Source: Clostridium thailandense
Lineage (GTDB): Bacteria > Bacillota > Clostridia > Clostridiales > Clostridiaceae
NCBI RefSeq assembly: GCF_019207025.1
Contig: NZ_JAEEGC010000054.1
Coordinates: 1 to 64,000, forward strand
Reading direction: 5' to 3'
Length of the DNA: 64,000 nucleotides
The translations under genes were made by a program, and so were the position numbers. Of the stretch, positions 1 to 8,469 are shown in pieces; the first letter of the stretch is position 1, and each line of letters opens with the position of its first letter. Below the pieces are notes generated by a model. It searched no databases and was not told where the DNA came from. It saw only the letters and a program-made list of their open reading frames with translations.

Positions 1-33
1 GCATAAGTCTACTTTCGGCCGTTGTTACCTATA

Positions 34-1245
34 TTATTTTACAAATCTCAAAAAGCGCTTTTTACCAATTTTCATGACTTCGCTGCAAGTTATAACTCTG
101 CTTATATCATTTGATGTCAATTTTTCACCATTTAACTGAACGCCTCCTTGATTTATTAATCTCATAAACTCACTTTTACTCTTTATGAACTTCATATCCA
201 TTAACCTTGGAATAATATCCTCAATAGTTTCTTTTTTTAATCCGATTAAAAGCTCTGGAATATCGTCAGGAATGGCTTTCTTGCTGAATGCCATATCATA
301 GTAAGCAACTGCTTTTTCCACATCCTCTTTTGTATGGTAAAGAGAGGTTATAATTATAGCTAAACGGTATTTAGCATTCCTTGGGTTTGAACCGTTATCC
401 AGCTCTGCCTTGATTTTATCAATTTCATCGGGATGCTCATCTGTGGCTAGTTCAAAATATTTAATGATGAGTTTGTCAGGGATTTCCATGACTTTTTTAA
501 ACATTACTTCAGCAGCTTCATTAACACCAATATAGTTTCCAAGGCTTTTACTCATTTTTTCCATGCCATCTAATCCTTCAAGGATAGGCATAAAGATGGC
601 AATCTGCTGTTCTTGATTCCAGGTTTTCTGTAGCGATCTACCCATAAGAATATTAAAGGTTTGATCTGTACCACCAAACTCGATATCAGCTTTAATTGCT
701 ATGGAATCATAAGCCTGCATTAGGGGATAAAAAAATTCATGGATTCCAATTGGAACCTGTTTTTGATATCTATTTTGAAAATCATTTCGTTCTAAAATTC
801 TTGCAACAGTGGTGGTAGCAGCAAGTCTGATGACATCTTCAAAATTAAGTTTAGAAAGCCATTCACTATTAAATCGCACTTCTGTTTTTTCAATATCAAG
901 TATTTTGAAAATTTGATCGCAATAGGTTTTGGCATTTTCTTTTACTTGTTCATCAGTTAGTGCAACTCTGCCTTTAGACTTTCCAGTAGGGTCGCCGATT
1001 TTTCCGGTGAAATCCCCAATAATAATTACTGCATGATGACCTAAAGTCTGCATTTGTTTGATTTTACGCAGTACAACTGCATGGCCTAAATGAATGTCTG
1101 GTGCAGAGGGGTCAAGGCCCAGTTTAATGATCATTGTTTTTTTCTCTTCACAGGATTTTTGCAGCTTTGAAAATAACTCTTCCTCGTTTATAAGAGAGTG
1201 AACTCCTTTGCAGATAATTCGCATTTGTTCATTTGCTGTTAACAT
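34..1245 (-). CDS. tyrS: Tyrosyl-tRNA synthetase
   Basis: This class I aminoacyl-tRNA synthetase (about 403 aa, cytosolic) charges tRNA-Tyr with tyrosine. The N-terminal Rossmann fold carries the HIGH-type motif PDIHLGH near residue 50, followed by GDFTGKIGDPTGK. KMSKS lies in GMEKMSKSLGNY near residue 230. The last 60 or so residues form an S4 RNA-binding domain (FIKSKSEFMRLINQGGVQLNG). An ATG nine bases further upstream sits directly against the AAGGAG ribosome site, so the ATG at 1245, seven to eight bases from it, is the better start. The gene is monocistronic as far as the window shows and is preceded by a T-box leader, so uncharged tRNA-Tyr should control it. The family call is secure. 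Confidence 0.96.
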   Translation of the reverse strand: MLTANEQMRIICKGVHSLINEEELFSKLQKSCEEKKTMIIKLGLDPSAPDIHLGHAVVLRKIKQMQTLGHHAVIIIGDFTGKIGDPTGKSKGRVALTDEQVKENAKTYCDQIFKILDIEKTEVRFNSEWLSKLNFEDVIRLAATTTVARILERNDFQNRYQKQVPIGIHEFFYPLMQAYDSIAIKADIEFGGTDQTFNILMGRSLQKTWNQEQQIAIFMPILEGLDGMEKMSKSLGNYIGVNEAAEVMFKKVMEIPDKLIIKYFELATDEHPDEIDKIKAELDNGSNPRNAKYRLAIIITSLYHTKEDVEKAVAYYDMAFSKKAIPDDIPELLIGLKKETIEDIIPRLMDMKFIKSKSEFMRLINQGGVQLNGEKLTSNDISRVITCSEVMKIGKKRFLRFVK

Positions 1246-1311
1246 ATTTAACATCTCCTTGAAATATTATTTCAATATTTGCAAGGTCTATAAGAGTGTA
1301 AAAGCAGCAAT

Positions 1312-1605
1312 AAAAAAACTCGCCCCTTTTTTCAAAAGGACGAGATTATATTTCGTGTTACCACCTTAGGTTTATAAACAACTCACATTGCTTACCTTAT
1401 CAAGTACATCATTACAAAATGAGATACTCTATCACGATAACGGGTGCAGGTTTCCGTCGCAGCCTACTTAGTAAATCCGTTCGGTGCGAAGCTCAAAGAT
1501 GTATTCACAATCATTAACCATGCACCTCTCATCATACGGTAACTTTCTGTCTGGTATACTGATTGCTACTAATTCTTATCGCAGCTTTTATTTCTTATAC
1601 TCCAA
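1312..1605 (-). promoter_or_regulatory. T-box leader of tyrS (tyrosine type)
   Basis: Read on the minus strand, the tyrS leader contains the T-box core AAGGTGGTAACACG (about 1355-1368). It is followed by a strong intrinsic terminator (1312-1346) with stem CTCGTCC/GGGCGAG and a run of seven T. Upstream is a long structured stem I region. A TAC triplet in GAATACATC (about 1499-1507) is a plausible tyrosine specifier, but I placed it by eye. Known T-box behaviour predicts readthrough into tyrS when tRNA-Tyr is uncharged. The 5' boundary is approximate. Confidence 0.9.
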
Positions 1606-1652
1606 AATGCGGAATGCCGCAAATTTTCGTTATGCAGATATTAATTAAAAAA

Positions 1653-1681
1653 ATTATACTCTATGGTATATCTAAAGTCAA
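1653..1681 (-). promoter_or_regulatory. tyrS promoter
   Basis: On the minus strand, TTGACT (1676-1681) and a perfect TATAAT (1653-1658) are separated by 17 bases. The pair lies just upstream of the T-box leader, so it is the likely sigma-A promoter for tyrS. Confidence 0.75.
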
Positions 1682-1710
1682 TAGGTAAATGTATCTTTAA
1701 AATTAGATAG

Positions 1711-2115
1711 TTATATAGCATCATTATTTGATTTCAAAGAATCATCTAGTTCTATTTCGCATATATCATATTTCAAAGAATAGCCAAAAAAATTGTTCTT
1801 ATGAGCCCAATCACACATCATTTCGAGGATAGGCACTATTTCTTTTCCACATTTTGTAATCGAGTATTCAACTCTTGGGGGAACTTCTGGATATACTTTT
1901 CTTTCTATAAGTTGGTTCTCTTCAAGATCTCTCAATTGCTTTGTTAATATCTTATGCGTTATATCCGGGATCAAATGCTGAAGTTGTCCAAATCTCAGGG
2001 TGTCATACTCTTTAAGAAACCATAATATTAAGGGCTTCCATCTGCCACCTACAACGCTAAAAGTAACTTCAAGCTCACATATAGCTTCTTTTGATTTTCT
2101 ACTTTCTTTGCTCAT
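1711..2115 (-). CDS. HxlR-family transcriptional regulator
   Basis: A small winged-helix DNA-binding protein (134 aa). The family signature is clear: an early Cys in AICELEVTFSVVGGRWKPLIL, then LRFGQLQHLIPDITHKILTKQLRDLEENQLIERKVY as recognition helix and wing, and PPRVEYSITKCGKEIVPIL. The start at 2115 is chosen because AAGGAG lies eight bases before it; an upstream in-frame ATG has no ribosome site. HxlR proteins often sense aldehydes, electrophiles or redox state through the N-terminal Cys. No target gene is adjacent, so the regulon is unknown. Confidence 0.88.
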   Translation of the reverse strand: MSKESRKSKEAICELEVTFSVVGGRWKPLILWFLKEYDTLRFGQLQHLIPDITHKILTKQLRDLEENQLIERKVYPEVPPRVEYSITKCGKEIVPILEMMCDWAHKNNFFGYSLKYDICEIELDDSLKSNNDAI

Positions 2116-2237
2116 AATAAATCTCCTTATTTGCATAGTTTATTAGTATTATTTAGGATACAATCTGTAATTAAAGCGTATTCTTGATTAGTATTATACT
2201 ATAAACTAGCTAATATAAAAATTTTTTATCAACAATT

Positions 2238-3203
2238 TTACAACTCTGCTATTATATTTCCAGTTTCTGTAATAACGTAACCACCTATACCGAGTAACTC
2301 TGTCTTAAACTCCTTTGAACGTACAATGTCAATAATGGCTTTAAAAGAAGGTTTATTTAGATCCTCTTTTTTTATAACTAACTCATATCTTTCGTTTTGA
2401 AGTGGAATGAAATCTATATTTTGAACTTGAAGACTGGTTTTTTCATTTCCCAAACCAACATCGGCACTTCCACGGGCAACGCTGCTGGCAACTGCTAAAT
2501 GAGAGAATACCTCTTTATTGTAACCTTTAATTTTATATCTATCTATATTAAGTTTACGCAATTGTTCGTCTAAAAGAATTCTAGTTCCACAGCCTTTTTC
2601 TCTGTTGATTATGATTATATTAGGTTTTTTTAAATCTTCCCAAGTTTTTATGTTCTTAGGATTTCCTTTAGCCACGTAAAAACCCTGCATCCGGCATGCA
2701 AGGTGAATTATTACTGTTGGGATGCCAGGGACAAGCCTTCTCACATAAGGAATATTATACTGATTAGAATCTCCATCCCATAAATGGGAAGTAGCTACTT
2801 GCACATTTCCTTGATAAAGTGCAAGCAAACCATTGTAGCTTCCGGTATATGAACGAAGAGCATGTACTCCATTAGGATGAAGCTCTAAATATCGTGATAA
2901 TATGTCAAGAAGCATATCTTGACCACAAATTATAAAACCATCATTTGAGTAAATATCCTCTAAAAGAAGAGAAGAAGTTTTTATGAATTTTGAAGGAGTA
3001 TTCTGATTTATTTCAGTATTTTTGATTTTTATTTGTTTAGTTCTATTTTTATACTCCTCCACATCTTTTAAATCTATTCTAATTTTTTTCCCAACCTTAT
3101 ACCCATTTAATTCTCCACGTTTTATTAATTCATATACTGTATTTTTAGCAATTTTTAATTTGTTTGCAACTTCTTGTGGAGTTAAAGATGTGTCTTCTAA
3201 CAT
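2238..3203 (-). CDS. HTH plus molybdate-binding-like (COG1910) regulator
   Basis: A 321-residue protein divergent from modABC. Residues 7-55 are an excisionase/MerR-like helix-turn-helix (LTPQEVANKLKIAKNTVYELI and GYKVGKKIRIDLKDVEEY). Residues about 90-315 are a type II periplasmic-binding-protein fold without a signal peptide (HPNGVHALRSYTGSYNGLLAL, GIPTVIIHLACRMQGFYVAKGNP, INREKGCGTRILLDEQL, ASSVARGSADVGLGNE), of the COG1910 group. This architecture is known as a cytosolic molybdate or tungstate sensor controlling mod genes in clostridia and other anaerobes, replacing ModE. Position next to modA supports the same role here. The exact ligand is inferred. Confidence 0.85.
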   Translation of the reverse strand: MLEDTSLTPQEVANKLKIAKNTVYELIKRGELNGYKVGKKIRIDLKDVEEYKNRTKQIKIKNTEINQNTPSKFIKTSSLLLEDIYSNDGFIICGQDMLLDILSRYLELHPNGVHALRSYTGSYNGLLALYQGNVQVATSHLWDGDSNQYNIPYVRRLVPGIPTVIIHLACRMQGFYVAKGNPKNIKTWEDLKKPNIIIINREKGCGTRILLDEQLRKLNIDRYKIKGYNKEVFSHLAVASSVARGSADVGLGNEKTSLQVQNIDFIPLQNERYELVIKKEDLNKPSFKAIIDIVRSKEFKTELLGIGGYVITETGNIIAEL

Positions 3204-3307
3204 TTTATATCACCTACTTTCAGTATAGAGTGCATGATGAACACTTATTCACGATGTTAAATATATTGACAGTATTATTGGTAGGATAAGTTTTGAAAAT
3301 ATACTCT

Positions 3308-3340
3308 TAAGTAAAAATTAAGTGTCTGACCTTGACCTAT
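3308..3340 (+). repeat. Interspersed palindromic repeat, fragment A
   Basis: ATTAAGTGTCTGACCTTGAC resembles the right end of the copy at 25770-25866 (GTTAAGTGTCTGATGTAGG). The matching left arm is not recognisable, so this is a decayed or partial copy. Confidence 0.5.
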
Positions 3341-3548
3341 ACATATAATTATTCTGGAAAATTAGAAAGCTGCAATTTAATTTATATGTAAACTAAATTG
3401 CAGGCGCTTGGGATAATAAAAAATATCTTTAAAGGGCTTTTAGTAATTTGATATTTATTATAACATTTAATTAATAAATTATCAATTAAATTAGGCTAAA
3501 ATTAATTAATAATTAAAAAAGTTCTTGATTTAATATTAAGATGCAATT

Positions 3549-3573
3549 ATAATTAAACACAAAATATCATGAC
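3549..3573 (+). promoter_or_regulatory. mod/nif shared upstream motif (modA copy)
   Basis: The 25 bases beginning ATAATTAAACACAAAATATC match 6453-6477 upstream of nifH at 21 of 25 positions. After a few unaligned bases, both are followed by ATGTAA and TTTG. A shared operator for the molybdate sensor or a nif regulator is the simplest reading, but this is inference. Confidence 0.5.
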
Positions 3574-3599
3574 TATGTAAATTTGTGCAGTTTTATATT

Positions 3600-3619
3600 G
3601 TTATGTTATGTAATGTAAC
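3600..3619. promoter_or_regulatory. Imperfect palindrome upstream of modA, candidate operator
   Basis: GTTATGTTATGTAATGTAAC reads as GTTA-N2-TTA-N2-TAA-N2-TAAC, dyad-symmetric apart from the spacer pairs. It lies 31 bases before the modA start, where a repressor site could block transcription. The protein bound is unknown; the divergent molybdate regulator is the obvious candidate. Confidence 0.4.
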
Positions 3620-3650
3620 CTTTTATTAATTTAAATTTGGAGGTGTTCTT

Positions 3651-4481
3651 ATGAAAAGTTTAAGAAAAAATCTATTTGCTTTTTTACTTTTAGGAATTAT
3701 TCTTGTTTTTGTAGGCTGTGAAAATTCCAATAAAACTTCGAAAGACCAAGGAAATACTGATTCTACAAAATCACAAAGCAAAGCTGTTACCTTAACTGTA
3801 TCAGCAGCAGCTAGTTTAAAAGATGCAATGGAGGAGATAAAACAAGCTTATAATAAAGAAAAACCAAATATTAAAATTACATATAACTTTGGGGCATCAG
3901 GGACACTGCAAAACCAAATTGAACAAGGTGCACCAGTAGACATATTTATATCAGCAGGAACAAAGCAAATGGATGTATTAAAACAAAAAAATCTTTTATT
4001 GAACGAAACAGTAAAGAATTTATTAGAGAATGAGGTTGTACTAATTGCACCAAAAGACGCAGAAAATATTACTGGTTTTAATGATTTAGCAGAGGATAAG
4101 GTAAAAAAAATAGCATTGGGAGAACCTAAAACTGTACCAGTAGGACAATATTCTGAAGAAGTATTAACAAATTTAAAATTGATGGATAAAGTAAAGTCAA
4201 AAATTGTCTTAGGTAAAGACGTAAAGGAAGTATTAGCATGGGTAGAAACCAAAAATGTTGATGCAGGGATTGTTTATGAAACAGATGCAAAAATATCCAA
4301 CAAGGTTAAAATTATAGCTAAGGCACCTAAAGATTCTCATAAGCCTGTAATATATCCAGGTGCTGTTATTAAAAATAGTAAAAATGCAGACGTTTCTATA
4401 GACTTTATGAATTTTGTATCGGGAGAAGAAGGCAAGGACATATTAGAAAAGTATGGATTTAAGGTATCACAAAATAAATAA
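3651..4481 (+). CDS. modA: Molybdate ABC transporter substrate-binding lipoprotein
   Basis: ModA captures molybdate (and usually tungstate) outside the membrane and passes it to ModB. This 276-residue protein starts with a lysine-rich lipoprotein signal peptide and a lipobox ending VFVGC (Cys about 23), so it should be anchored to the outer face of the membrane. The mature domain shows family motifs: LTVSAAASLKDAMEEI, YNFGASGTLQNQIEQGAPVDIFISAG, KIALGEPKTVPVGQYSEE and VKEVLAWVETKNVDAGIVYETDA. GGAGGTG precedes the ATG. It is the first gene of modABC, just upstream of the nif cluster that needs molybdenum for FeMo-cofactor. Confidence 0.96.
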   Translation: MKSLRKNLFAFLLLGIILVFVGCENSNKTSKDQGNTDSTKSQSKAVTLTVSAAASLKDAMEEIKQAYNKEKPNIKITYNFGASGTLQNQIEQGAPVDIFISAGTKQMDVLKQKNLLLNETVKNLLENEVVLIAPKDAENITGFNDLAEDKVKKIALGEPKTVPVGQYSEEVLTNLKLMDKVKSKIVLGKDVKEVLAWVETKNVDAGIVYETDAKISNKVKIIAKAPKDSHKPVIYPGAVIKNSKNADVSIDFMNFVSGEEGKDILEKYGFKVSQNK

Positions 4482-4540
4482 TGAGTAAAGATGCTTTGAA
4501 TACTTTGCTTAGTATGAACTAAATAGGGGGGATAAAAATA

Positions 4541-5221
4541 TTGTTTGATTTGTCACCAATGTGGATTTCTTTAAAAACGACAATTACAGCTACATGTATA
4601 ATATTTTTTATTGGGATTGCAGCTGCATACTTTATGGAAGGTTATCATGGGAAACTAAAAGGTGTCATGGACACTGTACTTATTCTTCCACTTGTTTTAC
4701 CTCCAACAGTAGTAGGATTTTTTTTATTACTCATATTTGGAACCAATGGACCTATTGGTAAATTACTTCTTGAGCTTAATACAAGTATAATTTTTTCCTG
4801 GCCCTCTACAATAATATCGGCAGCAGTTGTTGCTTTTCCATTAATGTATAAAACAACAAGGAGTTCTTTTGAGCAAATAGATAACAACATTATAAATGCT
4901 GCAAAAACTTTAGGATTGTCTGAATGGACAGTTTTTTGGAAAATTATAATACCATTAGCGTGGCCAGGTGTAATTGTTGGTACGGTGCTTGCTTTTACAA
5001 GGGCACTTGGAGAATTTGGAGCAACGCTTATGATTGCAGGAAATATACCGGGTAAGACACAAACTATTCCAGTTGCCATTTATTTCGCAGCAGAAAGTGG
5101 AGAAATGAGTACAGCTCTTATATGGGTAATATTGATTGTAGCTATTTCTATGCTAGTTATGGTTTTAATGAATTGTTGGTCTGAATATCAAAGAAAATTG
5201 ATATACGGATTTAGGGGGTAA
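4541..5221 (+). CDS. modB: Molybdate ABC transporter permease
   Basis: The membrane subunit of the molybdate importer (226 aa, five to six transmembrane helices). The EAA loop that contacts ModC is visible as NAAKTLGLSEWTVFWKIIIPLAWPGVIVG near residues 116-144, followed by AFTRALGEFGATLMIAGNIPGKTQTIPVAIY, the ModB signature. Translation starts at a TTG with AGGGGGGA eight bases upstream; no ATG fits better. It is separated from modC by three bases, so the two are cotranslated. Confidence 0.96.
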   Translation: MFDLSPMWISLKTTITATCIIFFIGIAAAYFMEGYHGKLKGVMDTVLILPLVLPPTVVGFFLLLIFGTNGPIGKLLLELNTSIIFSWPSTIISAAVVAFPLMYKTTRSSFEQIDNNIINAAKTLGLSEWTVFWKIIIPLAWPGVIVGTVLAFTRALGEFGATLMIAGNIPGKTQTIPVAIYFAAESGEMSTALIWVILIVAISMLVMVLMNCWSEYQRKLIYGFRG

Positions 5222-5224
5222 CAC

Positions 5225-6298
5225 ATGGGAATATACGTAGATATTGAGAAAAACTTACCTGAATTTAATCTGAAAGTTACTTTTAATACGAATGAAGAGA
5301 TAATTGGACTCCTAGGAGCTTCAGGATCAGGTAAAAGCATGACTCTTAGGTGCATTGCTGGATTAGAAACACCTACTAAAGGAAGAATTGTTTTAAATGA
5401 CAGAGTTCTTTATGATTCAGATAAAAAAATAAATATTAAAGCTAATAAAAGGAAAGTAGGATTTTTATTTCAAAATTATGCGCTTTTTCCTCATATGACA
5501 GTAGTTGAAAATATAAGGCTTGGATTAAAAAGATTTTCTAAAAAAGAGCAGGAAGGAAAGGTGAAAGAAAAAATAGAACTTATGCAGCTTGAAGGCCTTG
5601 AAAGTAAATTTCCAAACCAACTTTCTGGAGGTCAGCAGCAGAGAGTTGCTCTTGCAAGAACATTAGCAGTAGAACCGGAAATCTTATTACTTGATGAACC
5701 ATTTTCAGCTATAGATAATCATTTGAAAAGTAAATTAGAAAGACAAATTATAGATTCATTATTAAATTATAAAGGCAATGTAATATTTGTTTCACATAAC
5801 TTAGAGGAAATATATAGAATGTGCGAAAACTTAGTTGTACTATCTAAAGGAAAAATGTCAGCTTGTGGCTCAAAGGAAAAAATCTTTTCTAAGCCACCAA
5901 CCTTATCAGCAGCACAGTTAACGGGATGTAAAAACATATCTAGAGTTAGAATCTTGGATAAAGATTATATTGAAGCATTGGATTGGGGGTGTAAGCTGAA
6001 AATAAAAGATAGCATTAAAGCTTCTGTAGCTTATGCAGGAATCAGAGCACATCACATTCATATCGGTGATTTCGATGGTGAAGATAATACCTTTAAAGGT
6101 ATTATGGATTTTGTACGAGAAGGTCCTTTTACAGTTACAGTTTATTTGAAGATTATTGAAGAAGAAACAAAATACAGATCCGTGAGTTTACAATTAGAAC
6201 TTACAAAGGAAGAATGGATTGCTATAAAAGATGTTCCACAGCCTTGGAATATATGTATTGATAGAGAAAAGCTATTTTTAATTGAAGATGAAAAATAA
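5225..6298 (+). CDS. modC: Molybdate ABC transporter ATP-binding protein
   Basis: The ATPase of the molybdate importer (357 aa). Walker A is GASGSGKS (residues about 35-42), the Q-loop is FLFQNYALFPHMTVVENI, the ABC signature is LSGGQQQRVALARTLA, Walker B is ILLLDEPFSAID and the switch His is in VIFVSHN. The C-terminal 100 residues (from about 260, YAGIRAHHIHIGD) form the MOP/TOBE oxyanion-binding region typical of ModC, which can allow feedback inhibition by molybdate. The gene ends the modABC operon at a strong terminator. Confidence 0.96.
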   Translation: MGIYVDIEKNLPEFNLKVTFNTNEEIIGLLGASGSGKSMTLRCIAGLETPTKGRIVLNDRVLYDSDKKINIKANKRKVGFLFQNYALFPHMTVVENIRLGLKRFSKKEQEGKVKEKIELMQLEGLESKFPNQLSGGQQQRVALARTLAVEPEILLLDEPFSAIDNHLKSKLERQIIDSLLNYKGNVIFVSHNLEEIYRMCENLVVLSKGKMSACGSKEKIFSKPPTLSAAQLTGCKNISRVRILDKDYIEALDWGCKLKIKDSIKASVAYAGIRAHHIHIGDFDGEDNTFKGIMDFVREGPFTVTVYLKIIEEETKYRSVSLQLELTKEEWIAIKDVPQPWNICIDREKLFLIEDEK

Positions 6299-6300
6299 AA

Positions 6301-6338
6301 ATTCTAAAAGCAGGTGAAAGCCTGCTTTTAGAATTTTA
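6301..6338 (+). terminator. Terminator of modABC
   Basis: A 14-bp near-perfect stem ATTCTAAAAGCAGG / CCTGCTTTTAGAAT with a short loop, followed by TTTTATCC. It separates mod transcription from nif transcription. Confidence 0.85.
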
Positions 6339-6452
6339 TCCTTTTTCTAATTCGCTGCAGGAGCAAATCTAAAATTTTATATAAATTGTAAATTCTAAGA
6401 TAAAATTTATATAATTTACTAGATTAACTAAAACAGCAGTATATAACAATTC

Positions 6453-6477
6453 ATAACTAAACATAAAGTAACATGAC
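6453..6477 (+). promoter_or_regulatory. mod/nif shared upstream motif (nifH copy)
   Basis: The sequence beginning ATAACTAAACATAAAGTAAC matches the modA upstream copy (3549-3573) at 21 of 25 positions. It runs into ACATGACATAACTCCATGT, which has ACATG/CATGT half-sites in inverted orientation. It lies about 200 bases upstream of the nifH promoter, so it could be an activator or distal repressor site. Confidence 0.5.
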
Positions 6478-6680
6478 ATAACTCCATGTAATTTGAGGGG
6501 GTATAAAACCAGAATTAACTATGGCTTTGTCTAAATGTGATTAAAATAAATTTTAGAAAATTTTCAAAATAACGAATTGTAAATGTATTCTATTAATGAT
6601 AAAGTGAGAAAATCGAATTAATTTAAATGATAAATCAACAAAAAATACCCTCAAAAATTAAGAAAATGTTAAAAATCATA

Positions 6681-6741
6681 TTGAACATATAAATTTTTTA
6701 TGTTATATTCATTTAAAGTCAAACAGCGAAAAGACTTTGAA
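6681..6741 (+). promoter_or_regulatory. nifH promoter and 5' leader hairpin
   Basis: TTGAAC (6681-6686) and TATATT (6704-6709) are 17 bases apart, a good sigma-A-type promoter. No -24/-12 sigma-54 element was seen. The predicted transcript begins with a hairpin TTTAAAGTC / GACTTTGAA (6712-6741), then AGGAGGAAT before the nifH ATG. A hairpin at the extreme 5' end may stabilise the very abundant nifH mRNA; that role is inferred. Confidence 0.65.
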
Positions 6742-6744
6742 TAA

Positions 6745-7584
<840 letters not shown>

Positions 7585-7599
7585 AAGTGGAGTGAAATT

Positions 7600-7710
7600 A
7601 TGAAAAATACACTAGAAAAATATATCCCCCATTTTGCGACAATGAGAGATATATTACGTGCAGAAATACTAAATATATTTAAGCAATTATATTATAACAT
7701 AGTTAAATAA
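7600..7710 (+). CDS. 36-residue ORF between nifH and nifI1
   Basis: An ATG with GTGGAGTG upstream opens a 36-codon frame (MKNTLEKYIPHFATMRDILR, then AEILNIFKQLYYNIVK and TAA), fully within the nifH-nifI1 gap. Its stop at 7710 abuts the AGGAGG of nifI1, as expected of a translated operon gene. The peptide looks helical and basic, without a signal peptide or cysteines. I do not recognise it. It may be a small nif-associated protein or chance coding. Confidence 0.45.
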   Translation: MKNTLEKYIPHFATMRDILRAEILNIFKQLYYNIVK

Positions 7711-7722
7711 GGAGGTCAATTT

Positions 7723-8049
7723 ATGTTAATGATAAAGGCTATTATAAGACCAGAAAAGACTGCTTTAGTTCTTTCAGAACTATGTGATGCAGGGTTTCCA
7801 GCTGTTACTAAATATGATGTAGTAGGAAGAGGAAAACAAAGGGGGGTCAAAGTAGGAGAAATATATTATGATGAGATACCTAAGGAAATTCTTATGTTAG
7901 TGGTAAAAGATGAAGAGAAAGAGGATGTAATAGGAATAATTATGAAAAATGCCAAAACAGGGCAAAAGGGTGCTTTTGGTGATGGAAAAATATTTGTTAC
8001 CCCTGTTGAAGAGGTGTATACAATAAGTTCAAGCTCTAAAGAATTGTAA
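7723..8049 (+). CDS. nifI1: PII-like nitrogenase regulator NifI1
   Basis: A 108-residue PII-superfamily protein. It begins MIKAIIRPEKTALVLSELCDAGFPAVTKYDVVGRGKQ, has the T-loop region around residues 38-58 and ends with the beta-strand GDGKIFVTPVEEVYTI near residues 85-100. In methanogens and clostridia NifI1 and NifI2 form a complex that binds NifDK and inhibits it when fixed nitrogen is present, relieved by 2-oxoglutarate and ATP. The position between nifH and nifD is diagnostic. The ATG at 7723 follows AAGGAGG; the second ATG at 7729 is also possible. Confidence 0.95.
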   Translation: MLMIKAIIRPEKTALVLSELCDAGFPAVTKYDVVGRGKQRGVKVGEIYYDEIPKEILMLVVKDEEKEDVIGIIMKNAKTGQKGAFGDGKIFVTPVEEVYTISSSSKEL

Positions 8050-8062
8050 AGGAGGGGTACTT

Positions 8063-8446
8063 ATGAAAGAAGTCACTGCTATTATAAGGATGCATATGGT
8101 AAATAAAACAAAAGAGGCTCTTCTCAAAGAAGGATTTTCTGGATTTACCTGCAGAAAAGTAATGGGTCGTGGAAAGAAAAAAATAGATTTTTCATTGTTT
8201 TCTGATGTAATTTCACCAGAGATTATTGAAAATAGAAATATTGCAGAACAGGTTTCAGAATTTCATAGATTGGTCTCTAAAAGGATGATAGTACTTTTAG
8301 TTAATGATGAAGATTTGCAGAAGGTAGTAAATACAATTATGGAAGTGAATAACACAGGGAACCCAGGGGATGGAAAGATATTTGTCGTTAATGTGTTAGA
8401 TGCAATTAGAGTAAGAACTGGAGAAAAAGGAGCAGAGGCAATTTAA
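8063..8446 (+). CDS. nifI2: PII-like nitrogenase regulator NifI2
   Basis: A 127-residue PII-family partner of NifI1. It begins KEVTAIIRMHMVNKTKEALLKEGF and has FTCRKVMGRGKKK leading into a longer T-loop (residues about 38-66, with SLFSDVISPEIIENRN), then GNPGDGKIFVVNVLDAIRVRTGEKG. The extended T-loop is typical of NifI2 against NifI1. AAGGAGGGG precedes the ATG, and only 13 bases separate it from nifI1. Together the pair would give post-translational ammonium switch-off of nitrogenase. Confidence 0.95.
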   Translation: MKEVTAIIRMHMVNKTKEALLKEGFSGFTCRKVMGRGKKKIDFSLFSDVISPEIIENRNIAEQVSEFHRLVSKRMIVLLVNDEDLQKVVNTIMEVNNTGNPGDGKIFVVNVLDAIRVRTGEKGAEAI

Positions 8447-8469
8447 TAGTGAGAAGAGGTGATTGTTAA

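Larger units (their letters stand above)
3204..3650. other. Divergent intergenic region between the molybdate regulator and modA
   Basis: This 447-base AT-rich gap has no convincing gene. It holds a one-sided fragment of the interspersed palindromic repeat (about 3308-3340), a 25-bp motif shared with the nifH upstream region (3549-3573), and an imperfect palindrome just before modA (3600-3619). It must contain promoters for both divergent genes, but none stands out as consensus. Confidence 0.6.

Noticed and set aside
3022-3228. Plus-strand frame of 68 codons opposite the molybdate regulator start
   Set aside because: It mirrors the HTH coding sequence of a clear gene, has no ribosome site and no family features.
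3204-3650. Molybdenum-cofactor (moco) riboswitch upstream of modA
   Set aside because: No recognisable conserved moco aptamer segments or stable multi-stem fold were visible; the leader is mostly AT-rich.
4561-4761. Plus-strand second frame inside modB and several antisense frames inside large genes
   Set aside because: They lie wholly within well-supported genes, lack ribosome sites and show no domain pattern.
6339-6680. Possible sigma-54 (-24/-12) promoter for nifH
   Set aside because: No GG-N10-GC element was found; a sigma-A-like TTGAAC-N17-TATATT explains the start better.
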